Assembly (NCBI GenBank): GCA_964407665.1
Contig: CAYOWK010000013.1
Coordinates: 19,737-83,736, forward strand
From: CAYOWK01 sp964407665
Lineage (GTDB): Bacteria; Pseudomonadota; Alphaproteobacteria; Caulobacterales; Hyphomonadaceae
Length of the DNA: 64,000 nucleotides
Reading direction: 5' to 3'
Below, piece after piece: positions 18,711 to 26,683 of the stretch. Position 1 is the stretch's first letter; every line of letters starts with the position of its first letter. The notes under the pieces were generated by a model. The model ran no database searches and was not told the DNA's origin. It was given only the letters and a program-made list of their open reading frames with translations. Position numbers and translations under genes: made by a program.

Positions 18711-19994
18711 TCAACCCGCAAATAAAGCTGCCGGGAGCAGTCCGATAACTGCAGCGGAGGTGCAGGTTGCGAGGGTGCCGGACACGAGTGTCTTCCAGGC
18801 GAGACTGAGGAAGACCTCACGCCGCTCCGGGGCGATGATCGACAGGCCGCCGATCAGGATCCCGACCGAACCGAAGTTGGCAAAGCCGCAGATGGCGTTG
18901 GCGACAATTCGGCGGGTGCGGTCCGACATCTCGGTTACCGGGACGGCGGAGAGGTCGATGAAGGCGACGAACTCGGTGAGGACGGTCTTCACGCCCATCA
19001 GCGATCCCGCTTTCTGGGCCTCCTCCATCGGTACGCCGATCATGTACATCAGGGGGGCGAAGAGCCAGCCGAGGATGCGCTGGATGCTAAGTTTGTCGCC
19101 CATCACAGCGGGGAACGCGCCCAGGATGCTGTTGACGAGGTAGAGCAGCGCCAGCGCCGCAATCAGCATGGTGGCGATGTTGAGGACGATCTTCATCCCG
19201 TCAGAGGCGCCGGTCGCGAAGGCGTCCATGGTGGAGTGGTATTCGAAGTCAGGTTCGTGGGCGCGTTCATTCGTGGCGGTTGCTTCCGGCACGATACTCA
19301 GCGCTACGGCGACGGCGGCGGGGGCCGCCATCAGGGACGCGGCGAGAAGCTGCGACAGCGGGTCTGCCATCACAGGCGCGAGGAAGGTGATGTAGATGAC
19401 CATCACGGAGCCCGCGATGGTGGCGAAGCCGGCGGTCATGACGATGAAGATCTCCGACCGCGTCATGCCCGGAAGGTAGGGTTTGATGAGGACCGGGGCC
19501 TCGGTCATGCCCATGAAGACGTTCGCGGATACGGCTAGGCTGGTGGCGCCGCCAATGCCCATGGTGCGGGCAAAAATGATCGCGAAGCCCTTCGTCACCC
19601 AGCGCAGCACATGCCAATGCCACAGGATGGCGGACAGGGCCGCCACCACGATAACCAGCGGCAAGATCTGGAAGAAGAACAGCGGCGGCGGCGAGGCCTC
19701 CGAGAAGTTCCAGGCGGTGTTGTCGCCCACATAGCCGAAGACGAAGTTGGTGCCCGCCCGGGTCGCGGCCTGAAGGGCGTCGACGACGACGCTGGCCTGC
19801 GAAAGCGCCATCTTGATCGGGGGCACACCGTAGAGAAGCAGGGCGAACATGATCTGCAGGGCGGTAGCGCCGAGCACGATCCGCCATGGGAACCGCTTGC
19901 GGTTCTCGGACATGCCCCAGCAGACCAGATAGATGACGCCCAGCCCAAGGATGGCGCGTGCGTTGTCCCAGCCCCACTCAATATTATCGAACAT
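18711..19994 (-). CDS. Concentrative nucleoside transporter (CNT/NupC family)
   Basis: 427-residue inner-membrane symporter for nucleosides, driven by H+ or Na+. The nucleoside-binding motif NVFMGMTEAPVLIKPYL (CNT signature G-x-TEAP) and the second substrate/ion segment (VAFIDLSAVP, ICGFANFGSVGILIGGLSIIAPER) are both present, among roughly ten hydrophobic helices. First gene of a likely two-gene operon with the TonB receptor. The start at 19994 gives MFDNIEWGWDN; no leader is needed for this family. Confidence 0.92.
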   Translation of the reverse strand: MFDNIEWGWDNARAILGLGVIYLVCWGMSENRKRFPWRIVLGATALQIMFALLLYGVPPIKMALSQASVVVDALQAATRAGTNFVFGYVGDNTAWNFSEASPPPLFFFQILPLVIVVAALSAILWHWHVLRWVTKGFAIIFARTMGIGGATSLAVSANVFMGMTEAPVLIKPYLPGMTRSEIFIVMTAGFATIAGSVMVIYITFLAPVMADPLSQLLAASLMAAPAAVAVALSIVPEATATNERAHEPDFEYHSTMDAFATGASDGMKIVLNIATMLIAALALLYLVNSILGAFPAVMGDKLSIQRILGWLFAPLMYMIGVPMEEAQKAGSLMGVKTVLTEFVAFIDLSAVPVTEMSDRTRRIVANAICGFANFGSVGILIGGLSIIAPERREVFLSLAWKTLVSGTLATCTSAAVIGLLPAALFAG

Positions 19995-20093
19995 GTAGTC
20001 CCCGCGGCCCGAAACTGGCCTTACGATTAGTGCGCCAAGGCGCCCTAAGGAAGGAAAATCGTTCCCGGGGAGACAACCACGCCGGCCCGCTGC

Positions 20094-22172
20094 TTATCCG
20101 CGCAGCATTTCGTCTATCAGCACATCGGCGGCGTAAATGGTCCGTAACGCCGCGATCAGCATCGGCGAGGCGACCGAAACCGTACGGTTCAGGGCTTCAT
20201 CGTAGCCAAAATGCCCCCCCACAGAGTGAATGTTCCCGTCGAACACGAGGCCTACGATCTGGCCCTTGCGGTTGACCAGCGGCGAACCTGAGTGTCCGCC
20301 GACAGTGTCGTTGGTGGATACCATGTTCATAGGGGTCCCCTCCTCGATCCGGGCGGCGCCCGACGACCAGCGAGGGGTGAGGTCGAAGGGTGAGGAACCA
20401 GTCGCACGGCGCAACAGACCCTCGACGAAGGTAAACGCCGGAACGGCGCCGTGCTGGGGATCGAGCCAGCCCTTCACGACGCCGTACGAGAGCCGCAGCG
20501 TGAAGGTGGCGTCCGGGTAGACCGTGTCGCCGAGCACAGCGAACCGCAGATGGGCAATCCGTTCGGCGGCGCGCGCCTTGGGTGACGTGACGCGTGTTTC
20601 GTACTCCGAACGGGCGAGGCGCGCGTAGCTGTCGAGGCGCCGGACCATCTGGATGGCGGGGTCAGACGAGACCTCCAGAGCGGACGGATCGCTCCAGAGC
20701 TTCTGCCTGTAGGAGGGATCAACAAGACGGGAATTGGCTGCGATTTCGCTCGCCAGCTGGGCGGCGGACTTCCCGTCGAACAGCGCGCGGACAGCCGGAT
20801 GGTCGGGGCCGAGCAGTTCGCGCGTCTTGAGCAGCCAGAACTCCACTTCGAGACGTTCAAGCACGGGATGGACGACGGTTTCCGCTGTGAGGCGTCGGGC
20901 GACGGCCGGCAGCCGGGCGTCGACGAATTCGGGCAGACGCTGGGCGGACGGCTTTTTCCGCTCCGCGCCGCCGCGGACGATTGTCCGGGCATCTGCCAGA
21001 AGCGTCGAGCCAGCGCCGAGGCGAGCCTCCAGCATCTCCCAGGGCAGCCACGTTTCGACCTCAGCGGCGCGAACGGTGTCCATGTCCAGGAAGGGATCGC
21101 CATAGGTCGCCCGGAGGCCGGCGTCAGCCGCCAGGGCGTCGCGCAACTGTTGCTCCTGCGCCCTCTTGCGGGCGAGGACTTCCTCCTGGACGAGCGACTG
21201 CCTGCGTCCGCGCTGGACCTTCACGGCGTTCTCGATCGAGAAGATTGCGTCGCGGGTCTGCCGCGCCTCCTCTTCTCCGGTTTGTGCGACGGCCAGCAGT
21301 GAGCCCCTGATCTGCGCGAGATACTCGATGCGCCAGGGCAGGAAGTGATCGCGCTGGAACTCCAGTTCGGAAACCGTCAGCAACCGTTCCGTGCCGCCGG
21401 GGTGCCCGGATGTGAAGACAAGGTCGCCTTCGATGGGGCCGGCTGGATCGATCCGCAGGGGATCCCGAAAGCGGACCGGCGCCCCGTCGCGGTAGAGCCG
21501 GAGCAGCGCCATATCGAGTGCGTAACGGGGGAAATTGTAGTTATCTGGGTCGCCGCCAAAGAAGGCTGCCTGGAACTCCGGCGCGAAGACCAGACGGACA
21601 TCCTGGTAGAGGGTGTAGCGGTACAGCATGAAGCGGCCGCCATTGTAGAGTGTCACAAGCTGGCAGGCGTCGGTCTTCGCACCGGCGCAGGCTTCCTGTT
21701 CGATCACCACCCTCGCTGCCGCACGGGCGCCCGCGACCTCGCTGGCGTCCAGCCCTGCCGACGCAGCCTGCATGCGCGCCGTGACGTCGGTGACGGACTG
21801 CAGGATCGAGGCTTCCATGCCGGGACAGACACGTTCGTCGGCCCGACCCACCGCCAGAAAGCCCCGCGCCGACAGATCGCTTCGATCCGTGGACAAGGCG
21901 TCGATGCAGGCACGGATGCAATGGTGATTGGTCAGGACGAGACCGGCCTTCGAGACTACCGACCCCGAACATCCGCCCTCAAGCCGTACGGAGGCTTTCT
22001 GAACACGCTCCAGCCATGCCCTGTCTGGCGCAAAGCCGTAGGCCGCCTTTACTCGGGCTGACGGAAAGGCCTCGAACGTCCACATGCCCTCGTCGGCAGC
22101 GGCCGCCGGCGAAAGGACCGCCAGACATACCGTCATGCTGGCCGCCAGAATGGCCATGAGACGTACGCGCAT
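20094..22172 (-). CDS. S46-family dipeptidyl-peptidase (DPP7/DPP11-like)
   Basis: 692 residues. Secreted to the periplasm by a signal peptide (MRVRLMAILAASMTVCLAVL, cleavage near AAA). The chymotrypsin-like triad is visible: His84 (LTNHHC), Asp in FPRYALDMALLR, and Ser in TVGGHSGSPLVN. S46 enzymes release dipeptides from oligopeptide N-termini; the group is best known from Porphyromonas and Stenotrophomonas-like bacteria. The C-terminal motif FDGNIHSVGGHFGYDEALNRTV matches proteobacterial members. Start ATG 22172 is chosen because the signal peptide then begins immediately; the frame is open to 22238. Supports peptide scavenging. Confidence 0.9.
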   Translation of the reverse strand: MRVRLMAILAASMTVCLAVLSPAAAADEGMWTFEAFPSARVKAAYGFAPDRAWLERVQKASVRLEGGCSGSVVSKAGLVLTNHHCIRACIDALSTDRSDLSARGFLAVGRADERVCPGMEASILQSVTDVTARMQAASAGLDASEVAGARAAARVVIEQEACAGAKTDACQLVTLYNGGRFMLYRYTLYQDVRLVFAPEFQAAFFGGDPDNYNFPRYALDMALLRLYRDGAPVRFRDPLRIDPAGPIEGDLVFTSGHPGGTERLLTVSELEFQRDHFLPWRIEYLAQIRGSLLAVAQTGEEEARQTRDAIFSIENAVKVQRGRRQSLVQEEVLARKRAQEQQLRDALAADAGLRATYGDPFLDMDTVRAAEVETWLPWEMLEARLGAGSTLLADARTIVRGGAERKKPSAQRLPEFVDARLPAVARRLTAETVVHPVLERLEVEFWLLKTRELLGPDHPAVRALFDGKSAAQLASEIAANSRLVDPSYRQKLWSDPSALEVSSDPAIQMVRRLDSYARLARSEYETRVTSPKARAAERIAHLRFAVLGDTVYPDATFTLRLSYGVVKGWLDPQHGAVPAFTFVEGLLRRATGSSPFDLTPRWSSGAARIEEGTPMNMVSTNDTVGGHSGSPLVNRKGQIVGLVFDGNIHSVGGHFGYDEALNRTVSVASPMLIAALRTIYAADVLIDEMLRG

Positions 22173-22290
22173 ACAGTGGGTCTCCCGCAGGCCTACCTGT
22201 GAGTTGGACCCTAACAGTTGCGGAGCATGTCTCAACAACTGCCGTCATTCTCAGGGTAAACCAAAGCGTGATCCGCTATCCGACGCTGCG

Positions 22291-23109
22291 TCAGCGCGCC
22301 GCTCGCCCGAGCAGCGACCAGTACGAGACCGGGAAGATCCGCTCGAGAATCGACACGGCGATGGCGTCGCCGCCTACCAGAACACGCGCACGGCGTTTCT
22401 CGATCGCGCGGACAATGATCTCGCCCGCCTTCGCAGGCGGCATTCGCAACAGTCTTTCGACATTGCGCATGTCGGCGTCGGAGGGACCATTTGCGCCGCG
22501 GCCGATCCTGGCGTCCGTTGCTATGCGAGTGCGGACGCCGCCGGGGTGCACGACGGTTACGCCGACCGGCGATCCCTGACCGACCAGCTCGTGCCGGAGC
22601 GCCTGGGAGAAGCCGCGCACGGCGAACTTGGCAGCGCAGTAGGCCGTCTGCCCCGGCGGTGCGACGATGCCGAACAGGCTGGACAGGTTCACGATCTGCG
22701 CCTGCGGCCGGGTTTTCAGATGGGGCAGAAAGGCGCGTGTGAGATTCACGACGCCAGAGAAATTGATGGACATCAGCCAGTCGAAATCCTCGGGCGCCAA
22801 CTGCTCGAAGCTTCCATTGAGCGCAACGCCCGCATTGTTGACGAGGATATCGGCGCTGCCGTGAACCGCCAGGACTTCTGCGGGAAAGGCCGCCACTGCG
22901 CTCGCGTTGGCGACGTCCAGACGATGACGCGTCACCCGTACGCTGTCGCCGACAAGTTTCGCCGTTTCTTCCAGGCCGACTTCGTTGCGATCAGCAAGCG
23001 CCAGATTGCAGCCGCGGGCCGCCAGCGAACAGGCGATTGCGCGACCGATACCGCTGGCGGCGCCTGTGACAACGGCTGTGCGGCCGGGGAACTCGAAACG
23101 GCTCGTCAT
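22291..23109 (-). CDS. Short-chain dehydrogenase/reductase
   Basis: 272-residue classical SDR: NAD(P)-binding TGAASGIG near residue 16, structural NNAG, catalytic Ser in NLSSLFG and the YxxxK pair in AYCAAKFAV. Its C-terminal extension (SILERIFPVSYWSLLGRAAR) resembles SDRs that act on long-chain or steroid-like substrates at membranes. Substrate unknown. Located between the S46 peptidase and the cytochrome c gene on the same strand. Confidence 0.9.
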   Translation of the reverse strand: MTSRFEFPGRTAVVTGAASGIGRAIACSLAARGCNLALADRNEVGLEETAKLVGDSVRVTRHRLDVANASAVAAFPAEVLAVHGSADILVNNAGVALNGSFEQLAPEDFDWLMSINFSGVVNLTRAFLPHLKTRPQAQIVNLSSLFGIVAPPGQTAYCAAKFAVRGFSQALRHELVGQGSPVGVTVVHPGGVRTRIATDARIGRGANGPSDADMRNVERLLRMPPAKAGEIIVRAIEKRRARVLVGGDAIAVSILERIFPVSYWSLLGRAAR

Positions 23110-23227
23110 TGGTGTGGACCGCCAGTCACCTGCATTGCTTGCGTCCGCATCGATTGCATCTCCGGCAGGCTCGACTCAGCCCTGACCGTCATAGCGCCAA
23201 CCGGTGACAGCAACCAAACGGCGGCGG

Positions 23228-23593
23228 CTAGTTGGGCGAAGATCCGCCGGCTGACTTGGGCGTCTTGAGGGTCGCAAGCCAAGCTGCGAGGTCTTCGGTC
23301 TGGGTCGCGGTGATCTTCAGCAGCGGCATGGTCGGGTGGCCCGTCCGCATCCAGACGTCCAGCGCCATGAGGTTCATGCCCGGCATGTTGGCGATCTTCT
23401 CGAAGGCCGGCGCGGATGCGACAGGCGACGACCTTCCCAGCTCGACGGCATGACATTGCGCGCACGCGGCCCTTGCGTACGCCTGACCGGCTTTCGCATC
23501 ACCCTGTTCGGCGGCGACGGCCGGAGCGAGCGCCAGGCTTGCGAATAGCCCTGCAAGCCAGGGTCTGAAGGCGTTCCGACTGGAGTTGCGCAT
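23228..23593 (-). CDS. Class I c-type cytochrome
   Basis: 121-residue periplasmic electron carrier: signal peptide (MRNSSRNAF then LAGLFASLALAPAVAA), heme attachment CAQCH, and a probable axial Met in HPTMPLLKIT. The start at 23593 is favoured over the upstream ATG 23623 because AGGAGG lies 7 bases before it. Redox partner unknown. Confidence 0.9.
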   Translation of the reverse strand: MRNSSRNAFRPWLAGLFASLALAPAVAAEQGDAKAGQAYARAACAQCHAVELGRSSPVASAPAFEKIANMPGMNLMALDVWMRTGHPTMPLLKITATQTEDLAAWLATLKTPKSAGGSSPN

Positions 23594-23676
23594 GATCGGC
23601 CTCCTGAGAGGCCAGTAGGCCACAGCGCCGTTTCGAGCTGTTGACCGGGATCAAAAGGCGCTGTGCGGCGGGCGGC

Positions 23677-24315
23677 CTACCAGATCGTCGAGGCGTCCTT
23701 GCGCTTGTAGATCGAGCGGACCGGCTTCGCGAGGACACGCTGGACCATCGGCTCGAACGCTTCCAGCGGCATGCTGTCGTAGTCCTTGCGGAAAGCTGGC
23801 TGGTCGTAGAGGTGGCAGAACTGCGCCGTGTGCTCGAAGTGCGGGTGGCCGCGGTACTGCTCGCGCACGTCCCGGTCGAGGCCGAGATGGTGGAAGAAGT
23901 AGTAGCCTTGGAAGATGCCGTGCATCTCGACCATCCAGTGGTTCTGCTCCGAGACGAAGGGCTTCAGGATCGCTGCGGCGATGTCGGGGTGGTTGAACGC
24001 GCCAAGCGTATCGCCAATGTCGTGCAGCAGCGCGCAGACGACATATTCCTCGTCCTTGCCCGCACGGTGGGCCATGGTGGCGGTCTGCAGCGAGTGCTCC
24101 ATCCGGGTCACCGGGAAGCCGCCGCAATCGCCCTCAAGCAGCTTCAGGTGGCTGAGGATGCGGTCCGCGTTGCTCTTGTTGAACTCGACAGCCGCCTTGA
24201 CGATGATCGCCCAGTCCTCCGGCTTGGACTCGAGGAAGGACGAGAAGGTCGCCTGCTCGTGCTCGCCGTGATGAGCCGAGGAGTCGGGGGGAATGGATTT
24301 CAGATCGTCGGCCAT
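23677..24315 (-). CDS. HD-domain protein, MIOX/PhnZ-like
   Basis: 212 residues with an HD-superfamily metal site: His in MEHSLQTA, the LLHDIGD pair, His in AFNHPD, His in NHWMVEMHG and a distal Asp. This order with a glutamine-rich SLQTA helix before the HD resembles the mixed-valent diiron oxygenases MIOX and PhnZ more than a phosphohydrolase. I cannot exclude a phosphohydrolase. Function unassigned; it lies just downstream of the YwqK-DUF1801 gene. Confidence 0.75.
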   Translation of the reverse strand: MADDLKSIPPDSSAHHGEHEQATFSSFLESKPEDWAIIVKAAVEFNKSNADRILSHLKLLEGDCGGFPVTRMEHSLQTATMAHRAGKDEEYVVCALLHDIGDTLGAFNHPDIAAAILKPFVSEQNHWMVEMHGIFQGYYFFHHLGLDRDVREQYRGHPHFEHTAQFCHLYDQPAFRKDYDSMPLEAFEPMVQRVLAKPVRSIYKRKDASTIW

Positions 24316-24398
24316 GGCGTCCTCCGGGCGGTATTCTGTTTGGATGCCTTATATCAGCTGGCGCGGACCAATGCATCCCGCTGCCAGCTGCAGGATTT

Positions 24399-25025
24399 TC
24401 AGACGAAGGTGATCCAGCTTTTGAGGACGGCTGTGATGGCGGCGCGGCCCGACTTGATGGCTTTGCCCGTTCCCACCGTGAGAGTTGCACGGTCCTGGCC
24501 CAGCCATTTCAGGAGACGCTTCGGGTCTGCAATCGCGTCGACGGCGACGGCCTTCCCGGCCTTGGCGCCGAGATGGAGGATGATCTGGACCTTGTCGGTG
24601 GAGCGCAGGTTGACCGTGGCGAACCACTCGGTTGTGCGGAACGAGAGCGAGTTCCACTTCACCCCGTCGGAGATGGATGGATCGGCGGCGAGGATCAGGG
24701 CGCGCATCGCCTCGATGTCCTCCTTGAGCGGATGATCGAGTTCGGCCATGAAATCGTCAGCCGTTGGCTCCGCCTTCCTTGCTGGGGATTTGGCGGGCGT
24801 GTCGGCGGGGGGCTTCATGCGAGTAACCTTGTATACGTTTCCGGCCTTGTCATAGGTCGTCCAGTCGCCGACCTGCGCGCCCTTGCAGAAATGGCCAGAG
24901 CGCAGAATGACGCCGTCCCGGCGAAACCATTCCCAGTAGCCGTGCGTCTCGCCATCCAGCGTTTGCCCGCGCGCCCAGATGGTCCCGTCCTTGTGGAAGG
25001 ATTCGTGGGGAACGGTTCTGCTCAT
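24399..25025 (-). CDS. YwqK-like / DUF1801 fusion protein
   Basis: 208 residues joining two modules. Residues 1-70 contain repeated GTIWARGQTLDGETHGYWEWFR and SGHFCKGAQVGDWTTYD units typical of MORN/YwqK-like beta repeats. After a Pro/Lys linker, residues 92-208 match DUF1801 (HPLKEDIEAMRALILAADPSISDGVKWNSLSF), a small alpha-beta domain of YdhG-like proteins thought to bind metals or iron. The combination is uncommon in my experience. No signal peptide, so cytoplasmic. Confidence 0.78.
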   Translation of the reverse strand: MSRTVPHESFHKDGTIWARGQTLDGETHGYWEWFRRDGVILRSGHFCKGAQVGDWTTYDKAGNVYKVTRMKPPADTPAKSPARKAEPTADDFMAELDHPLKEDIEAMRALILAADPSISDGVKWNSLSFRTTEWFATVNLRSTDKVQIILHLGAKAGKAVAVDAIADPKRLLKWLGQDRATLTVGTGKAIKSGRAAITAVLKSWITFV

Positions 25026-25032
25026 TGTTGGC

Positions 25033-25581
25033 TCATCCCGGAATGGCCCACTTTCGTGCGAAGGCGATGAACCGGGCGCTGTCGTAGGTCTTGCCCTGCT
25101 CCAGGACTTCGGTCGGCTGGCTGTCCAGCAGCTTGCCGTCGGCGTCGAGAACGTAGAAGTGCGGATAGCCAGGGGCCTTGGGGAAGCCTCCCAGCAGCTT
25201 CTTGTTCTGGTTCTCGAAGCCCCAGTAGACCTTCATCACCACGAATGACCCGACCATTGCCTCCTGCACGGCAATGTCCTTCGACACGAAGTCATCGAGG
25301 ATGTGGCACCAGGCGCACCAGTCGCCGCCGACCTCGACGAGAATGCGGCGGCCGGATGCTTTGGCGACGGCTTTGGCGACGTCGAGGACAGGCGCCGGAT
25401 CGATGCGCGGGTCGTAGTCGCCGCCGACGAACGCAACCGTCTCGGCGCCGGGCGGCAGGCTGACCGGGGTCTGCGCGTGGAGTGGCGCACTGCAGATGAG
25501 CACAAGCGCCGCTGCTGTGGCTGACCTCAGTGCGTTAGCGCAGGACTGCAGCCAGGTTCCGGTCAATCGGGAAGGTCCCAT
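25033..25581 (-). CDS. Secreted thioredoxin-like protein
   Basis: 182 residues: an N-terminal signal segment (cleavage near PLHAQ) and a thioredoxin-like domain with the active site GDWCAWCHILDDF. The two cysteines are spaced CxxC, followed by a His. Likely a periplasmic thiol oxidoreductase or chaperone-like factor. It overlaps the start of the upstream paralogue by 19 bases, so they are coupled. Confidence 0.85.
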   Translation of the reverse strand: MGPSRLTGTWLQSCANALRSATAAALVLICSAPLHAQTPVSLPPGAETVAFVGGDYDPRIDPAPVLDVAKAVAKASGRRILVEVGGDWCAWCHILDDFVSKDIAVQEAMVGSFVVMKVYWGFENQNKKLLGGFPKAPGYPHFYVLDADGKLLDSQPTEVLEQGKTYDSARFIAFARKWAIPG

Positions 25582-26072
25582 TTCTTCGCGAAGGCGATGA
25601 GCTTCTTGGAGTTGTATGACTTGCCCTTCTCGAATGTTGCGGTGTCCTGACTGGCGAGAAACGATCCGTCCGTGTGCAGAACGATGAAGTGGGGGTAGCC
25701 GCCGATCTTCGGATAGCGGCCGAGGAAGTCGCTGTTCCTGTTATCCGGGCTCCAGTTGACCTTCATGACGATGAAGGACGCAGACATCGCCTCCCTCGCC
25801 TTCGCATCGCCGGCGAGGAAGTCGTCGAGGAGATGGCACCACACGCACCAGTCGCCGCCGACCTCGAGGAGTATGCGCTTGTTGCCGGCTTTCGCCAGCC
25901 GCTTTGCCAGTTCGAGATCGGCCGAGGGATCGGCCGTCTCGCTGTAGGCGGGCGCGAGATAAAGGCTTGCGGTCGTTGAAGGGCCCGGCGCTGTCTGGGC
26001 CAGCGCGGGAGCGGCCTGCACCAAACAGCCTGCCAAAACGGCTGTTATGATGAAACTCGGCGTCAGTCGCAT
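25563..26072 (-). CDS. Secreted thioredoxin-like protein (paralogue)
   Basis: About 169 residues when started at ATG 26072 (MRLTPSFIITAVLAGC). The leader contains a possible lipobox (LAGC) but also a SPase I site (ALAQ), so it is lipidated or soluble periplasmic. The active site is GDWCVWCHLLDDF. It closely resembles the following gene in the middle and C-terminal parts (DFLGRYPKIGGYPHFIVL), indicating a tandem duplication. The frame is open to 26168 without support. Confidence 0.85.
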   Translation of the reverse strand: MRLTPSFIITAVLAGCLVQAAPALAQTAPGPSTTASLYLAPAYSETADPSADLELAKRLAKAGNKRILLEVGGDWCVWCHLLDDFLAGDAKAREAMSASFIVMKVNWSPDNRNSDFLGRYPKIGGYPHFIVLHTDGSFLASQDTATFEKGKSYNSKKLIAFAKKWDLPD

Positions 26073-26082
26073 GCGGCGGGCC

Positions 26083-26682
26083 CTAGTCAACATCTGCATG
26101 CAGTAGGCCCGATAGCCAGCCAACGACGGCTTCCCGGTAGGACTCACCCTTTTCCAACAGCCATCCACGCCTCGCCTCGATATCGAAGTTCACAAAGAGC
26201 TCAGCGTATGCAGGATCGGACCTGCCCTCCTCGACCCATGGTCGCTTTGGCTCAAAGAACACCTTCAAATGGATCTTTGAGATCTCACAATCGGCTGGAT
26301 GGCAATCAATGCCGGCGGTCGACACCGTGACGGCATCCACGCACGGACGAGATGCTGCTGAAGTACCCCATCGCGCTTCATAGAGCCGGAGCAACCTGTC
26401 ACTGGGGGCGCCAATCGATCTCAAAGTGACCAGTCCGTAGGTCACCAGGAAGTCATCGCGACCGGCTACCTCCCAGCGGTCAGGGTTCAAGATTACTCCT
26501 AGCCCAACCTCTTCTCCAGCGTTCAAACCTCGCATCTCAAAGCTAATCGAATGGATGCCGGAACCCGATCTGCTCAGTTCTACTGCGACCAGATCGAACA
26601 CCAAATCCGTCCAGGGCGACTCTTCGTCCTCGAACTCCTCTGGATCCGAAAACACATCGACGCAGCCCCCAACAACCATCAA
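26083..26682 (-). CDS. Hypothetical protein, atypical composition
   Basis: 199 residues, acidic at the N-terminus (DPEEFEDEESPWTDL), with alternating beta strands and a conserved-looking C-terminus (FVNFDIEARRGWLLEKGESYREAVVGWLSG). Cysteine pattern (CVDAV, CHPADC) may be disulfide-related. Third codon positions are distinctly less GC-rich than in neighbours, so it looks recently acquired. The terminal WL-Gly-Glu pattern is reminiscent of small immunity-like proteins, but I recognise no family. Confidence 0.7.
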   Translation of the reverse strand: MMVVGGCVDVFSDPEEFEDEESPWTDLVFDLVAVELSRSGSGIHSISFEMRGLNAGEEVGLGVILNPDRWEVAGRDDFLVTYGLVTLRSIGAPSDRLLRLYEARWGTSAASRPCVDAVTVSTAGIDCHPADCEISKIHLKVFFEPKRPWVEEGRSDPAYAELFVNFDIEARRGWLLEKGESYREAVVGWLSGLLHADVD

Positions 26683-26683
26683 G

